64,000 bases of DNA from positions 124,001 through 188,000 of the forward strand of contig JAGYIN010000001.1 of the NCBI GenBank assembly GCA_018402665.1. The letters are read 5' to 3'. Positions within the stretch are counted from its first letter, which is position 1. Every line of letters starts with the position of its first letter. The notes beneath the pieces are model-generated. The model saw nothing but the letters and a program-made list of their open reading frames with translations, was not told the origin of the DNA and did no database searches. Made by a program: the position numbers and the translations under genes. The stretch is from Schleiferiaceae bacterium (lineage in GTDB: Bacteria; Bacteroidota; Bacteroidia; Flavobacteriales; Schleiferiaceae). This document shows, piece by piece, positions 44,322 through 54,003 of this stretch.

Positions 44322-44897
44322 ATGAAATTGGTCTTTGCGACGCATAACCCGGGTAAGTTACAAGAGGTTCGTGAATTATTAGTACCCGATTACGAGGTTA
44401 TTGGATTATCCGAACTCGGAGATCATGAAGATATTGAAGAAGCCGCGCTAACCTTGGAAGGCAATGCATGGATTAAGGCTCGAACGGTATGGCAGAAACA
44501 CGGATTATCCTGTTTTTCAGACGATACTGGACTAGAAATAGAAGCATTAGATGGCGCTCCGGGAGTTTTTAGCGCACGATTTGCCGGTCCTGATAAAGAC
44601 CCACAAGCAAACATGGACAAAGTCCTTGACGAGCTTAAAGGCCAAAGAAATCGAAAGGCACGGTTCAGAACAGCAGTGGCACTGGTTCTGAATGGTGAAG
44701 AATTTCTTTTCGAAGGAACCGTGAATGGAGAAATAACCACAGTACAATCAGGCGCTAAAGGCTTTGGCTACGATCCTATCTTTTCGCCGAACGGTTACAA
44801 TACTACTTTTGCTGAGATGGATGCGACTGCGAAGAATGCCATTTCACACCGTGGATTAGCGATAAAAAAACTCGTAGCGTTTCTTAAGGCACATTAA
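44322..44897 (+). CDS. rdgB: RdgB/HAM1 non-canonical purine NTP pyrophosphatase
   Basis: Removes dITP, ITP and XTP from nucleotide pools. The family motifs are in order: LVFATHNPGKLQEVRELL, CFSDDTGLEIEALDGAPGVFSARFAG, KGFGYDPIFSPNGY and the final SHRGLAIKKL. 191 aa. Divergent from the permease gene; its last codons overlap rsmD by 4 nt. Confidence 0.96.
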   Translation: MKLVFATHNPGKLQEVRELLVPDYEVIGLSELGDHEDIEEAALTLEGNAWIKARTVWQKHGLSCFSDDTGLEIEALDGAPGVFSARFAGPDKDPQANMDKVLDELKGQRNRKARFRTAVALVLNGEEFLFEGTVNGEITTVQSGAKGFGYDPIFSPNGYNTTFAEMDATAKNAISHRGLAIKKLVAFLKAH

Positions 44898-45448
44898 TCT
44901 TCGGCCACTAACTCTTGAGGCCTCGAAAAGAAACTAAAATTCACATGACCATAACGGCGGTGTGCAAAAAAGCCGGGTAAGTGACTTAAATCCGTTTGAT
45001 CACTGTGCTCGAGAATGGCCTCTCCGCCTTCGCGCAAGAGTCCCAAATCAATAATGGACTTTGCCAGAACCTCATGGTGTTCCCAATCGTAAGGTGGATC
45101 TGCAAAAATGAGGTCAAAACTGGTTGAAGCGCGGCGCACATATTGCAGTGCATCTGCTTGAACCACATGTATACCGGCGTCGAGTTCTTCTGAAGTTGCA
45201 GTGATGAAGCGCGTGCAATTCCGATTTTGATCTACTGCGGTTAAATCTATCGTTCCGCGCGAAGCAAATTCGTAGCTGATATTCCCCGTACCTGAGAATA
45301 AATCCAGTACCCGAACGTCTTCAAAATCGAACCGGTTGTTCAAGACATTGAACAAACTCTCCTTTGCAAAGTCAGTGGTTGGTCGAGTCGGTAAGGTTTT
45401 TGGTGCGGTAATTCTTTTACTGCGCCATTTTCCGCTGACAATTCTCAT
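44894..45448 (-). CDS. rsmD: 16S rRNA (guanine-966-N2)-methyltransferase RsmD
   Basis: Methylates G966 of 16S rRNA. Motif I is VLDLFSGTGNISYEFASRG and the catalytic motif is DLIFADPPYDW. The N-terminal MRIVSGKWRSKRITAP and PTRPTTDFAKESLFNVL are strongly typical. 184 aa. Overlaps DUF3822 by 4 nt. Confidence 0.95.
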   Translation of the reverse strand: MRIVSGKWRSKRITAPKTLPTRPTTDFAKESLFNVLNNRFDFEDVRVLDLFSGTGNISYEFASRGTIDLTAVDQNRNCTRFITATSEELDAGIHVVQADALQYVRRASTSFDLIFADPPYDWEHHEVLAKSIIDLGLLREGGEAILEHSDQTDLSHLPGFFAHRRYGHVNFSFFSRPQELVAED

Positions 45449-46245
45449 AAACGAAGAAGGTTGGCAAATGCGACGGCATCAAAATCTGATAACGCAGAGC
45501 TGATCTTCGCCCATTGCTGGGTTTTGAATAATTGGACCCCAGAGAAATAGGGCTCTACAATGGGCTTGTATGCGCGTGCAGAATAACCACTCAACTCCAC
45601 CGTAGTAGCCGCTCGATCCCAACCCAACTGCTCGGAAACATTGCCTAAATGGTAGAGTAATTCAGATTCGTTACTGCACGGAAAGCTATTGATGACTTGC
45701 CATTTCGCGTCGGATGCTGCGAAAATTTGGACATTATCTGCATAAATGTGCACCCAAAGTTTGGGCTGTGACGTTGGCTTTAAGCGTTCCAATTGCACCG
45801 CCCAATTGTGCCTACAAACTAATGTATCACTTTGACTCAAACGCAGATCGGCTTCATTCAAATACGACAGAAAAGTCATCGAGTTGGCAGCGCTTAAATC
45901 CATGTAATTCGCCTTTTGTCCTAAAACAGTAGCCGTCCAGTCTGGTATTTCCCCACCGCTCATGATTTCTGGGATGAGCACGGTATGTGAGGCTTCAATG
46001 GCGTAGCGCACTTCACCCGGTAATTCTGGAAAACCAGCAAGTACATCTGCTATAGGGTTTTCGCTCCAAGATGAGCGGGGATGAAAGCCGAAAAGATAGA
46101 CCTGGCGCGTGGTTGCGTGACGCACCAAAAAAGAAAGTCCATCCTGTTGGTACAGGATGGACAATGTACTTTCACCTGCCTTCGCGCTGGCAAAAGCGGG
46201 GTCGAGATTATTCTGACTTACAGTACGTGTTTTCGTAGTTACCAC
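45445..46245 (-). CDS. DUF3822 family protein
   Basis: Cytoplasmic protein of unknown function found next to rsmD in many flavobacteria. It has an actin/ASKHA-like strand pattern (LSILYQQDGLSFLVRHATTRQVYLFG; ATTVELSGYS) but no named activity. No signal peptide. The ORF start at 46245 overlaps the upstream gene by 38 nt, so an internal start is possible; I have kept the longest frame. Confidence 0.88.
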   Translation of the reverse strand: MVTTKTRTVSQNNLDPAFASAKAGESTLSILYQQDGLSFLVRHATTRQVYLFGFHPRSSWSENPIADVLAGFPELPGEVRYAIEASHTVLIPEIMSGGEIPDWTATVLGQKANYMDLSAANSMTFLSYLNEADLRLSQSDTLVCRHNWAVQLERLKPTSQPKLWVHIYADNVQIFAASDAKWQVINSFPCSNESELLYHLGNVSEQLGWDRAATTVELSGYSARAYKPIVEPYFSGVQLFKTQQWAKISSALSDFDAVAFANLLRL

Positions 46246-46840
46246 TGATGGTAGGTTCTGTTAATGAGCCGATAGTTAAGGACTCGTTTGCAACTTTACT
46301 GAATGCTTGTGGGTAATTATCCGCAACATCTGCAAATACAGTCGCATATGGAGCACTCACCTCAAAGGTAGCAACATCAACCGCATTTTTATTAATCTTG
46401 CCCGCGTTCATTGTAAACAAACTATCCGTTCCTGGAATTTTAAGCAACGATTGTGCATTAAATCCTTCGCCGAACAATTGCACTGCAACTGGCTCTTGTC
46501 CTAAAACACGGAGTATGACAGAATCTTTATTCATCTGCTTCTGGTATACTTTATCGTAGTACATGAAGCTTGTATCCTTGCGCTCAATGATGCTGATCAC
46601 ACCCGTATCCACGAACGCAACGAGTTCATTGATATCTGAACAGAAAGCGCCGTTTTCAGTTTTGTAGGCCAATTGCGCCTCGCGAATATTTTCCAACTTC
46701 TCTGTAATGTCACAAATTCTAACACGCTCAATGCGCTGGAATTTAATGGGTTGCATGATGCTGTTGTAAATACGGTACGTGAAGTACGTCGAGAGAAGAA
46801 TGAGAACTACTTTAATTCCTAGTTGTACCTTTGAATTCAT
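46208..46840 (-). CDS. Membrane-anchored protein, pseudopilin-like N-terminus
   Basis: Single N-terminal helix (VQLGIKVVLILLSTYFTYRIYNSI) then a soluble domain. After it comes ERVRICDITEKLENIREAQLAYKTENGAFC, which resembles the alpha-helix and loop of type II/IV pseudopilins and related flavobacterial proteins. No prepilin cleavage motif is evident, so the role is uncertain. It starts the minus-strand DUF3822-rsmD set. Confidence 0.75.
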   Translation of the reverse strand: MNSKVQLGIKVVLILLSTYFTYRIYNSIMQPIKFQRIERVRICDITEKLENIREAQLAYKTENGAFCSDINELVAFVDTGVISIIERKDTSFMYYDKVYQKQMNKDSVILRVLGQEPVAVQLFGEGFNAQSLLKIPGTDSLFTMNAGKINKNAVDVATFEVSAPYATVFADVADNYPQAFSKVANESLTIGSLTEPTISGNYENTYCKSE

Positions 46841-46885
46841 GGGTCTATATCAACAATTATAGCCCAAAACTACAATAATTTTTAA

Positions 46886-48316
46886 TTGCAATCACCTCAA
46901 AATACATATGCCGATCTGAAAGGCTTTTTTCCTTTTGATCCAACGGACGATCAGGACCAATTACTGCGGAAATTAGCGGTCTACCTCAGCATTCGACGCA
47001 TTCAACCCGAAGTAATGATCATTAAAGGATATGCGGGTACAGGAAAAACCACTTTGCTTAAAAGTGTGGTAGCTGTGCATAAAAAGCATAGCCGGAAGGT
47101 AAAGTTGATGGCGCCTACAGGTCGCGCCGCAAAAGTATTGAGCGGCGCCACAGGATTCCCTGCGCATACCATCCACCGAAGCTTGTATAGGCCGAAGGTG
47201 AGCTCGGGCGGCGCGGCAACATTTATTTTAGCCAACAACCCCAATAAGAATACCACGTTTATCGTGGATGAAGCCGGTTTGATCAGCACCCAAAGGGACC
47301 GTTCATTAGGGGAGCATTCGCTTCTAGAAGATTTGATACAATACATTTTTGAAGACCCTTCAAACCATCTCCTATTAGTAGGTGATCCCGCACAGTTGCC
47401 TCCTGTAGGCCAACCGCAAAGTCCCGCACTTTCGTCAGCGTTCTTTAACAATCAGATGGGACTACCGGCGACAGAGCACACCTTACGTCAGGTAACTCGA
47501 CAAGCATTAGACAGCTATATCCTGAAGAATGCCACGATGCTTCGTCAGTTGATTGAAGCCGACTCAAGTGATCCGCCTGTGTTTGAGGCCGGCGAAGATT
47601 TACTTCGAGTAGAAGACGGTTACCAATTACAAGAGATTTTCGAACAACTCTATACGGGCGATAGCAGCGGAAATACCATGGTAGTGCGCAGCAATAAAAA
47701 GGCGAACCAGTACAATCAAGGCATACGGGGCCGGATCAAATTCCAGGAGGAGCGCATTTCCGCCGGCGACCAATTCATGGTCGTAAAAAACAATTATTTC
47801 TGGCTGCCTGAATCAAGCCAAATGGGATTTATTGCAAATGGTGAAATCGGTGAGATAAAAAGCATCAGAAACATTCATGAACGGTACGGATTTACCTTTT
47901 GTGAGGCTACGGTAGTTTTTGTGGACTACCCCAAACAAGAAGCGATCGATGTAATCCTAAATCTCAGTGCGCTCGAAAGTGAAAGTCCCGCATTGAGCGG
48001 TGCGCAAAGCAACCGTCTGTATGAGCAGATGATGGCTAAATATTCTTACCGTGGTTCGAAAGGTAAAATGTACGAATCGGTCAAAAACGACCCGTATTTC
48101 AACGCACTTCAAATTAAATTCAGCTACGTCATCACTTGCCATAAAAGCCAAGGTGGGCAGTGGGAACATGTGGTTGTAGAGCATCCATATTTACCCGACG
48201 GACCCTCTCCTATTTACTACAAATGGCTGTATACGGCAATGACACGGGCCTCCACCAAAGTGTATCTTGTAGGGTTTCCTGAAGCATGGTTTGAAGGCGT
48301 ATCTTTGCAGCCTTGA
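46886..48316 (+). CDS. RecD-like ATP-dependent DNA helicase
   Basis: Superfamily 1 helicase (476 aa) related to RecD/TraA. Motif I GYAGTGKTTLLKSV, Ia LMAPTGRAAKVLSGATG, II TFIVDEAGLI, III LLVGDPAQLPPVG, and the C-terminal VITCHKSQGGQWEHVVVEHP with YTAMTRA (motifs V-VI). The start is a TTG at 46886; no in-frame ATG comes close enough. It is likely a repair or replication helper, not the RecBCD subunit, because no recB/recC is near. It overlaps the track frame of the next gene, but the true next start is 48327, 10 bp after this stop. Confidence 0.9.
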   Translation: MQSPQNTYADLKGFFPFDPTDDQDQLLRKLAVYLSIRRIQPEVMIIKGYAGTGKTTLLKSVVAVHKKHSRKVKLMAPTGRAAKVLSGATGFPAHTIHRSLYRPKVSSGGAATFILANNPNKNTTFIVDEAGLISTQRDRSLGEHSLLEDLIQYIFEDPSNHLLLVGDPAQLPPVGQPQSPALSSAFFNNQMGLPATEHTLRQVTRQALDSYILKNATMLRQLIEADSSDPPVFEAGEDLLRVEDGYQLQEIFEQLYTGDSSGNTMVVRSNKKANQYNQGIRGRIKFQEERISAGDQFMVVKNNYFWLPESSQMGFIANGEIGEIKSIRNIHERYGFTFCEATVVFVDYPKQEAIDVILNLSALESESPALSGAQSNRLYEQMMAKYSYRGSKGKMYESVKNDPYFNALQIKFSYVITCHKSQGGQWEHVVVEHPYLPDGPSPIYYKWLYTAMTRASTKVYLVGFPEAWFEGVSLQP

Positions 48317-48326
48317 ACCTATTGAT

Positions 48327-48884
48327 ATGAAATACATCATCGCCCGATTTGTTTTCTTCGTTACCGGTTGGAAACTTGCGGCTACCCCAGAAGATATTAA
48401 GGCATCACAAAATTCTGTGATGATTGCAGCTCCGCATACCTCGAACTACGATTTAGTCTATGCCGTGGGTGCTTTTTGGCTCATGCGTCTTCCTTTAAAA
48501 TTCTTCATAAAAGACTTTTATACCCAATGGTACTTCTTCGGCTTTTTCACATCGATGGGAGCCATAGGTGTGAATAGGAGTAAACGAAACAATCTGGTGG
48601 AGCATGCAGCCGAGTTGCTGCAATCGGATAAAAACATGACCTTAGTGGTACCTGCCGAGGGGACGCGGAAGCGCGTCGAAAAATGGAAGACCGGTTTCTA
48701 TCAAATTGCCAAAAAGGCAGGGACACCCATTTCTTTAGGTTTTCTAGACTACGAAAAGAAACATGCCGGCATTTTGAAGGTGATTCCCTGTGGCGAGGAA
48801 TTGGACACCTTCATGGAGATTGAAAAATCCTACAAAAACGTGGTGGGCAAACATCCGAAACTGTACAATAAAAAGATCTTTTAA
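48327..48884 (+). CDS. PlsC-like acyltransferase
   Basis: Lysophospholipid-type acyltransferase. The catalytic motif is APHTSNYDLVYA (H-X4-D) and VPAEGTRKRVEKWKTGF is the phosphate-binding motif. A short N-terminal hydrophobic segment anchors it. At 185 aa it is compact. Start set at the ATG 48327. Overlaps the HsdR_N gene by one base (TAATG), so they are coupled. Confidence 0.88.
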   Translation: MKYIIARFVFFVTGWKLAATPEDIKASQNSVMIAAPHTSNYDLVYAVGAFWLMRLPLKFFIKDFYTQWYFFGFFTSMGAIGVNRSKRNNLVEHAAELLQSDKNMTLVVPAEGTRKRVEKWKTGFYQIAKKAGTPISLGFLDYEKKHAGILKVIPCGEELDTFMEIEKSYKNVVGKHPKLYNKKIF

Positions 48885-49330
48885 TGGGCTTCCCAACGTT
48901 GCTTTTTTCCTCAGAAATCGCGTCAGCGGTGGAATTGCGTGAAACAACAAATGGGATGGAAATTTGGGACCCCATTCGCAAGAAATGGCTCATTGCCGTA
49001 CCAGAGGAATGGGTACGCCAGCATTGCATTACCTATTTAGAGGCGTTGGGATTCCATAAAAGCAATATGAGTACGGAAGCAGGGGTTCAAACAGGGTTCA
49101 AACAGAAGAGAACGGATATTATAGCCGGCAAGGGTGGAATACCGATTATTCTCGTCGAATGCAAAGCGCCGTCTGTAAAACTAAGTCAAACTACTTTTAA
49201 CCAGGCCTTTAACTACAATCAAAGTGTGAAAGCGCCCTACCTCTGGCTCACCAATGGACTGCAACATCTGTATTGGGACTGTACTAAAAATGTGCAATGC
49301 GCCGCTTTACCCTTATCGGAGTCGGTCTAA
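48884..49330 (+). CDS. Stand-alone HsdR_N-type nuclease-like protein
   Basis: A 148-aa protein consisting of the N-terminal nuclease-like domain found in type I restriction HsdR. The PD-(D/E)XK core is visible as RTDIIAG then IILVECKAPS (D...E-X-K), followed by QAFNYNQSVKAPYLWLTNG. There is no helicase part and no hsdM/hsdS gene. Such solitary proteins are common in flavobacteria; their activity is not established. It converges with DUF4293 with an 18-nt overlap. Confidence 0.88.
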   Translation: MGFPTLLFSSEIASAVELRETTNGMEIWDPIRKKWLIAVPEEWVRQHCITYLEALGFHKSNMSTEAGVQTGFKQKRTDIIAGKGGIPIILVECKAPSVKLSQTTFNQAFNYNQSVKAPYLWLTNGLQHLYWDCTKNVQCAALPLSESV

Positions 49331-49708
49331 ACTGCGTACTTTTTTCTCGTCTTTTTGAATGCCTTTGGAGGCTAAATAGGCGAAAACAATGCTCACAAAG
49401 GGAGCGGCGGCACCCCAACGGGCTGCGGCACCCTCTGTGGCTAGAATGGCTTGTATGATAAAGCCTATGGCTGCGAGGGCACTGAGCATGCCTAATCGGA
49501 CTACAATAAGTTGAAATTTACGGTTGCTGTACAATAAAACGGCTCCGCTGAACAATGACATCCCTAATCCAAAAGTTAAAAAGGTGTACATACCTGCAGT
49601 AGCTCTAAACACTTCCGATGTCGTGGCATAAAGAGGCAATATAAATGCACCTAGGGTACTGATTATCGCTGCACAAAAAAGATAGAGGGTCTGGATGCGT
49701 TGGATCAT
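49313..49708 (-). CDS. DUF4293 membrane protein
   Basis: Small integral membrane protein with four helices and the family start MIQRIQTLYLFCAAI. I choose the ATG at 49708, because the track's upstream start runs through non-family residues. Role unknown. Divergent from rho across 141 bp, where I see no clear regulatory motif for either gene. Confidence 0.9.
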   Translation of the reverse strand: MIQRIQTLYLFCAAIISTLGAFILPLYATTSEVFRATAGMYTFLTFGLGMSLFSGAVLLYSNRKFQLIVVRLGMLSALAAIGFIIQAILATEGAAARWGAAAPFVSIVFAYLASKGIQKDEKKVRSLDRLR

Positions 49709-49849
49709 GGAACTCAAATTAGTTGCACAAAGTTGAAAAAAATATGTTGCCAATTTTCATTTAATCTCCAAATCTCACTATTATTGTTCCGTAGAGCAAA
49801 ATAACCATCGAGCACCGGCTCAACTTCTACCTATTCTATCCCAAAAAAC

Positions 49850-51427
49850 ATGTTGACTGAAAACGAATTACAGGCCCGTAAATTGCCTGAACTAAAGGAC
49901 TTAGGAGCTTCTCTTGATATTCCAAAAGCCCGTTATATGAATAAAGGCGAACTCGTTGGCGCCATTCTGAGTAAAACTGGTCAATCCTCATCAGCAGGAA
50001 AAAGCCCACAAAGCCCAACACAATTGGACCGCAAGGTGCAAACCGAAGGGCAAGAAGAAAATAAAAAAGAACAGACTACTCAGCGCGAAAAGCGAGTGCC
50101 AAACGCAAAACGACCCGAGCAACCTCGTCGTGAAAACAGTGATCGTGCGGTTAAGGGCCCACGAACTGAAAAGGGCGACCGACCAGAGCGTGCTGAGCGA
50201 CCAGAGAAAGCTGAGCATCAGGAAAAAGGACCTCGCAACACCAACAACAACGGAAACCGAGATAATGCACCTCGTGAACAGCGCAATAAACGTAGACCTA
50301 AAGAATTTCATTTTGAAGGCATCATTGCGAATGAAGGGGTACTAGAAATCATGCCGGACGGCTATGGATTCTTAAGAAGTTCAGATTTTAATTACCTGAA
50401 TTCGCCTGATGATATTTATGTCAGTCAAAATCAGATTCGCGGTATGGGTCTGAAGACTGGAGATACCATTACTGGTGAAGTTCGTCCGCCGCGCGAAGGT
50501 GAAAAATACTTCCCGTTAGTTAAGGTCAACAGCATCAATGGACGAACTCCAGAATATGTTCGTGACCGTGTTGCTTTCGAGCATCTGACGCCACTTTTCC
50601 CAAATGAGAAATTTGACATTACAACGAGAAGAAGCACAGAATCGACTCGAATCATCGACCTGTTCTCCCCTATTGGAAAAGGACAGCGTGGATTGATTGT
50701 AGCACAGCCGAAAACAGGTAAGACTACTTTGATGAAAGAGCTTGCCAACGCTATTGCGGCCAACCATCCAGAGGCTTACATGATTGTACTTTTGATTGAC
50801 GAACGTCCAGAAGAGGTTACAGACATGAGTCGCAGTGTGAATGCAGAAGTAGTAGCATCCACATTTGACGAGCCGGCTGATCACCACGTGAAGGTGGCAA
50901 ACATCGTTTTAGAGAAAGCGAAGCGAATGACAGAATGTGGTCACGATGTGATCATCATGCTCGATAGTATTACACGTTTAGCTCGTGCATACAATACGGT
51001 GAGTCCTGCCTCTGGTAAGATTTTATCTGGTGGTGTGGACGCTAACGCTCTGCAACGTCCAAAACGTTTCTTCGGAGCCGCTCGTAATATCGAAGGCGGT
51101 GGTTCTTTAACCATTTTAGCCACGGCACTTATTGATACCGGTTCGAAAATGGATGAAGTTATTTTTGAAGAGTTCAAGGGTACGGGTAATATGGAGATGC
51201 AATTGGATCGTAAGATTGCCAACCGTAGAATTTGGCCGGCCATCAACCTTACGGAAAGTGGCACACGTAAAGAAGATCTTCTCCTTGCGCCAGATGTGCT
51301 TCAACGCATGTGGGTTTTAAGAAAGTATCTTGCAGATATGACCCCAATCGAGGCAATGGAATTTTTAAGCGATCGCGTTCGAAAGACAAAAGACAATGCG
51401 GAGTTCTTAATCTCCATGAATGGATAA
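49850..51427 (+). CDS. rho: Transcription termination factor Rho
   Basis: Hexameric RNA helicase that ends transcription. Rho_N ([14 protein letters not shown]...) is followed by a highly charged, low-complexity insert from about residue 45 to 145 rich in K, R, E, P, Q and N, then the RNA-binding cold-shock domain ([16 protein letters not shown]) and the ATPase. The P-loop is [15 protein letters not shown], and [19 protein letters not shown] and [10 protein letters not shown] are the expected motifs. Such inserts are known in Bacteroidota Rho. Followed by a strong terminator. Confidence 0.97.
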   Translation: MLTENELQARKLPELKDLGASLDIPKARYMNKGELVGAILSKTGQSSSAGKSPQSPTQLDRKVQTEGQEENKKEQTTQREKRVPNAKRPEQPRRENSDRAVKGPRTEKGDRPERAERPEKAEHQEKGPRNTNNNGNRDNAPREQRNKRRPKEFHFEGIIANEGVLEIMPDGYGFLRSSDFNYLNSPDDIYVSQNQIRGMGLKTGDTITGEVRPPREGEKYFPLVKVNSINGRTPEYVRDRVAFEHLTPLFPNEKFDITTRRSTESTRIIDLFSPIGKGQRGLIVAQPKTGKTTLMKELANAIAANHPEAYMIVLLIDERPEEVTDMSRSVNAEVVASTFDEPADHHVKVANIVLEKAKRMTECGHDVIIMLDSITRLARAYNTVSPASGKILSGGVDANALQRPKRFFGAARNIEGGGSLTILATALIDTGSKMDEVIFEEFKGTGNMEMQLDRKIANRRIWPAINLTESGTRKEDLLLAPDVLQRMWVLRKYLADMTPIEAMEFLSDRVRKTKDNAEFLISMNG

Positions 51428-51460
51428 AAAAAGCCCGCTCGATGAGCGGGCTTTTTTTTA
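51428..51460. terminator. Bidirectional terminator between rho and the ABC exporter
   Basis: AAGCCCGCTC-GAT... forms a 10-bp stem (AAGCCCGCTC/GAGCGGGCTT) with T-runs on plus and on minus. The two convergent genes share it. Confidence 0.9.
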
Positions 51461-53218
51461 CTCCACCGAAGCGAACTGCTTCTCGTATAAATTGTAATAC
51501 GCGCTTCCTTTATCTAGGAGTTGCTGATGATTCCCCATCTCAACCACTCGTCCTTTATCAAGAACGATGATTCTATCCGCGTGCTGTATCGTTGAAAGAC
51601 GGTGTGCGATGATCACTGATGTTCTGTTTTGCGTAAGAGCGATCAACGCACTTTGAATGAGTTCTTCTGTATGCGAGTCGATGGACGATGTGGCCTCATC
51701 TAAAATAAGTACTGCGGGGTTGGTGATGTATGCCCTCAGAAAGGCCAATAACTGGCGCTGACCGGCAGAAAGTACACCACCGCGTTCCTGCACATTATAA
51801 TCTAAACCATCAGGCAGCCCTTCTATAAATTCCGAAATGCCAATAGCCGCTGCAGCTTTCAAAATGGCTTCATCGCTAATGGTTTCATCACCTAAAAGAA
51901 TGTTTGACCGAACCGTATCTGAAAACAAAAAGACGTCTTGCAATACTAGAGCCAACTGCTGTCGTAAATCATGCAGGTCCAATTCTTTCAACTCTTCGCC
52001 GTCGATAGACACACGTCCTTTCGCATACGGGTAAAAACCCATGAGAATGGAAATAATGGTGCTCTTCCCTGCACCAGTTGCTCCAACAACTGCAACCGTC
52101 TCACCAGGCGCTACAGCGAAGCTCACGTCGTGAAGTATGGGCTCGCCTTCATTGTAATGGAAGTCTACCGATTCAAAGGCAATTGCCCCCTTCAATGGAC
52201 GCAGGCGCTTTGTACCGTTTACTTCGCGCTCGTGATCACTTTCAAGAAGCTTGAGGACGCGCTCTGAAGCAACCATACCCATTTGCAAAGTGTTGAATCG
52301 GTCCGCGAGTTGACGCAGTGGACGGAATAACATACCGATAAAGATGATCATCGCGGTCAGCTCTCCTACCGTTACAGCACCACCCTGGGCAGCATTCATA
52401 CCGCCATACCACACGGCTAAACCTATAGAAATGGCACTGAGCACTTCAATGATAGGAAAGAACAATGCATAGTAGAAAATGCTTTCAATATTCGCATCAC
52501 GGTGACGCGCATTGATGGTGCGAAATTTTTGAGACTCTTGCTGCTCACGGCCAAAAGCCTGGACGACATTCATGCCACCAAGGTGCTCTTGAACGAATGT
52601 ATTGAGGTTTGAAACCTCCGAACGCACGCGCTGAAATGCCCCCTTTATCCCACGCTGGAACCAACGCGTTGCGATGAATAACACCGGAATAATAGATAAG
52701 CTAATGAGTACAAGAATGGGATTAAAATAAAAGAACATCGCGACAAGCATGACTACAATGCGGAAAAGGTCTCCGAAGATGACGAGAATGCCTTGCGAAA
52801 ATATTTCTGCTATGGTTTCGATATCTGAAACGACTCGGGTGACCAATTGGCCGATGGGTGTGCGGTCGTAAAACCCCAGCTTGAAGGATTGCAATTTATC
52901 ATACAGCTCGATCCGAATGTCTTTGATGATACTCTGACCCAGCCAGTTTGCGGCGTACATAAAACCAAATTGGCCCAAGCTTTCCAGTACAAGCAAGCCC
53001 ACCAACCACAGACTCAACTTCACTAAATAAGGACCGTCTAAAGCCAAAATAGCATCATCGATGATCATCTTCGTGATGATGGGTCGCGCCGTTCCTAAAG
53101 CACCAAGCACCACTGTGAGCACCACAGCACCCCAAAACAATGCTTGATAAGGACGGGCATATGCCATGACCTTAGTAAACAGTTTAAAATCGAACGCCTT
53201 CCCGCCTACTTTAGACAT
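51458..53218 (-). CDS. MsbA-like ABC exporter (fused TM and ATPase)
   Basis: Half-size homodimeric ABC transporter, 586 aa: six helices in the N-terminal ~320 residues, then the ATPase. Walker A VGATGAGKSTIISIL, ABC signature LSAGQRQLLAFLRA, Walker B VLILDEATSSID and the H-loop IAHRLSTIQ are complete. Family resemblance suggests lipid or drug export; substrate is not certain. It is 1 bp after truA and is convergent with rho. Confidence 0.93.
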   Translation of the reverse strand: MSKVGGKAFDFKLFTKVMAYARPYQALFWGAVVLTVVLGALGTARPIITKMIIDDAILALDGPYLVKLSLWLVGLLVLESLGQFGFMYAANWLGQSIIKDIRIELYDKLQSFKLGFYDRTPIGQLVTRVVSDIETIAEIFSQGILVIFGDLFRIVVMLVAMFFYFNPILVLISLSIIPVLFIATRWFQRGIKGAFQRVRSEVSNLNTFVQEHLGGMNVVQAFGREQQESQKFRTINARHRDANIESIFYYALFFPIIEVLSAISIGLAVWYGGMNAAQGGAVTVGELTAMIIFIGMLFRPLRQLADRFNTLQMGMVASERVLKLLESDHEREVNGTKRLRPLKGAIAFESVDFHYNEGEPILHDVSFAVAPGETVAVVGATGAGKSTIISILMGFYPYAKGRVSIDGEELKELDLHDLRQQLALVLQDVFLFSDTVRSNILLGDETISDEAILKAAAAIGISEFIEGLPDGLDYNVQERGGVLSAGQRQLLAFLRAYITNPAVLILDEATSSIDSHTEELIQSALIALTQNRTSVIIAHRLSTIQHADRIIVLDKGRVVEMGNHQQLLDKGSAYYNLYEKQFASVE

Positions 53219-53219
53219 G

Positions 53220-53969
53220 CTAGAGGTTGTTATAAGTTACTTGTGTTAGGTATAAGCCTTGCGCAGGGGCACTTGTTCCCATAGCGCCTCTGTTTTTTTG
53301 CATTATCCGCGCTTTAAATTCTTCCACCGACCATTTACCACGCCCGACCTCAAAGAGCGACCCTACTATGGCACGAACCATGTTACGGAGGAAACGGTCT
53401 GCGGTGATGTGGAAGATCAACACATCGCCTTCCATTACCCATTCTGCGCGCGTGACCGAACAAATGGTCGTTTTGTTGTCGGATCCGGCTTTGCAAAAAC
53501 TGGCGAAATCCGTTTCCATGAGCAGCGATTTTGCCGCTTCATTCATACGCTCAATATCTGGTAATCGCTCAATCATCCAAGCATTATTCCGCCAGAAGGG
53601 CGAACCGGAAGGGCAAAGGATGTATTCGTAGCTGCGTGCGGTTGCATCGAATCGTGCGTGCCAGTCGGAGGGCACTTCACGTGCCTCGTAAATGCGAATG
53701 GCCGGGTCGAGAAACCTATTGAGGCGGTGCACCAATTGGTCCAAATCCAATGTCCCTGCTCCCAATTCTGGTGACCAATCGAAATGCACGAACATTTCTT
53801 TCGCATGTACACCTGTATCCGTCCTACCTGCACCCATGGTCTGAATGGGCTGCCGCAAGAGCTTACTTAGGGCATCATCGAGATCACCCTGAACCGTACG
53901 GTCCTTCGGCTGAATTTGCCAACCGCAAAAGGGTGCGCCATCGTAGGCCAATCTCAAGAGTGTACGCAT
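53220..53969 (-). CDS. truA: tRNA pseudouridine(38-40) synthase TruA
   Basis: Converts uridines 38-40 of tRNA to pseudouridine. The catalytic Asp lies in GAGRTDTGVHAKEM, with RLAYDGAPFCGWQ at the N-terminus and FLRNMVRAIVGSL at the C-terminus. I pick the ATG at 53969 (MRTLLRLAYDG, 249 aa), in keeping with the family. The phosphodiesterase gene starts on the opposite strand 34 bp away. Confidence 0.95.
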   Translation of the reverse strand: MRTLLRLAYDGAPFCGWQIQPKDRTVQGDLDDALSKLLRQPIQTMGAGRTDTGVHAKEMFVHFDWSPELGAGTLDLDQLVHRLNRFLDPAIRIYEAREVPSDWHARFDATARSYEYILCPSGSPFWRNNAWMIERLPDIERMNEAAKSLLMETDFASFCKAGSDNKTTICSVTRAEWVMEGDVLIFHITADRFLRNMVRAIVGSLFEVGRGKWSVEEFKARIMQKNRGAMGTSAPAQGLYLTQVTYNNL

Positions 53970-54003
53970 TACATTTGAATAGAATTCACGCAAAGGTACG
54001 CTT

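Noticed and set aside
46886-49330. Type I restriction-modification or RecBCD defence island
   Set aside because: Only a lone HsdR_N-like protein and a RecD-like helicase are present; no hsdM, hsdS, recB or recC gene.
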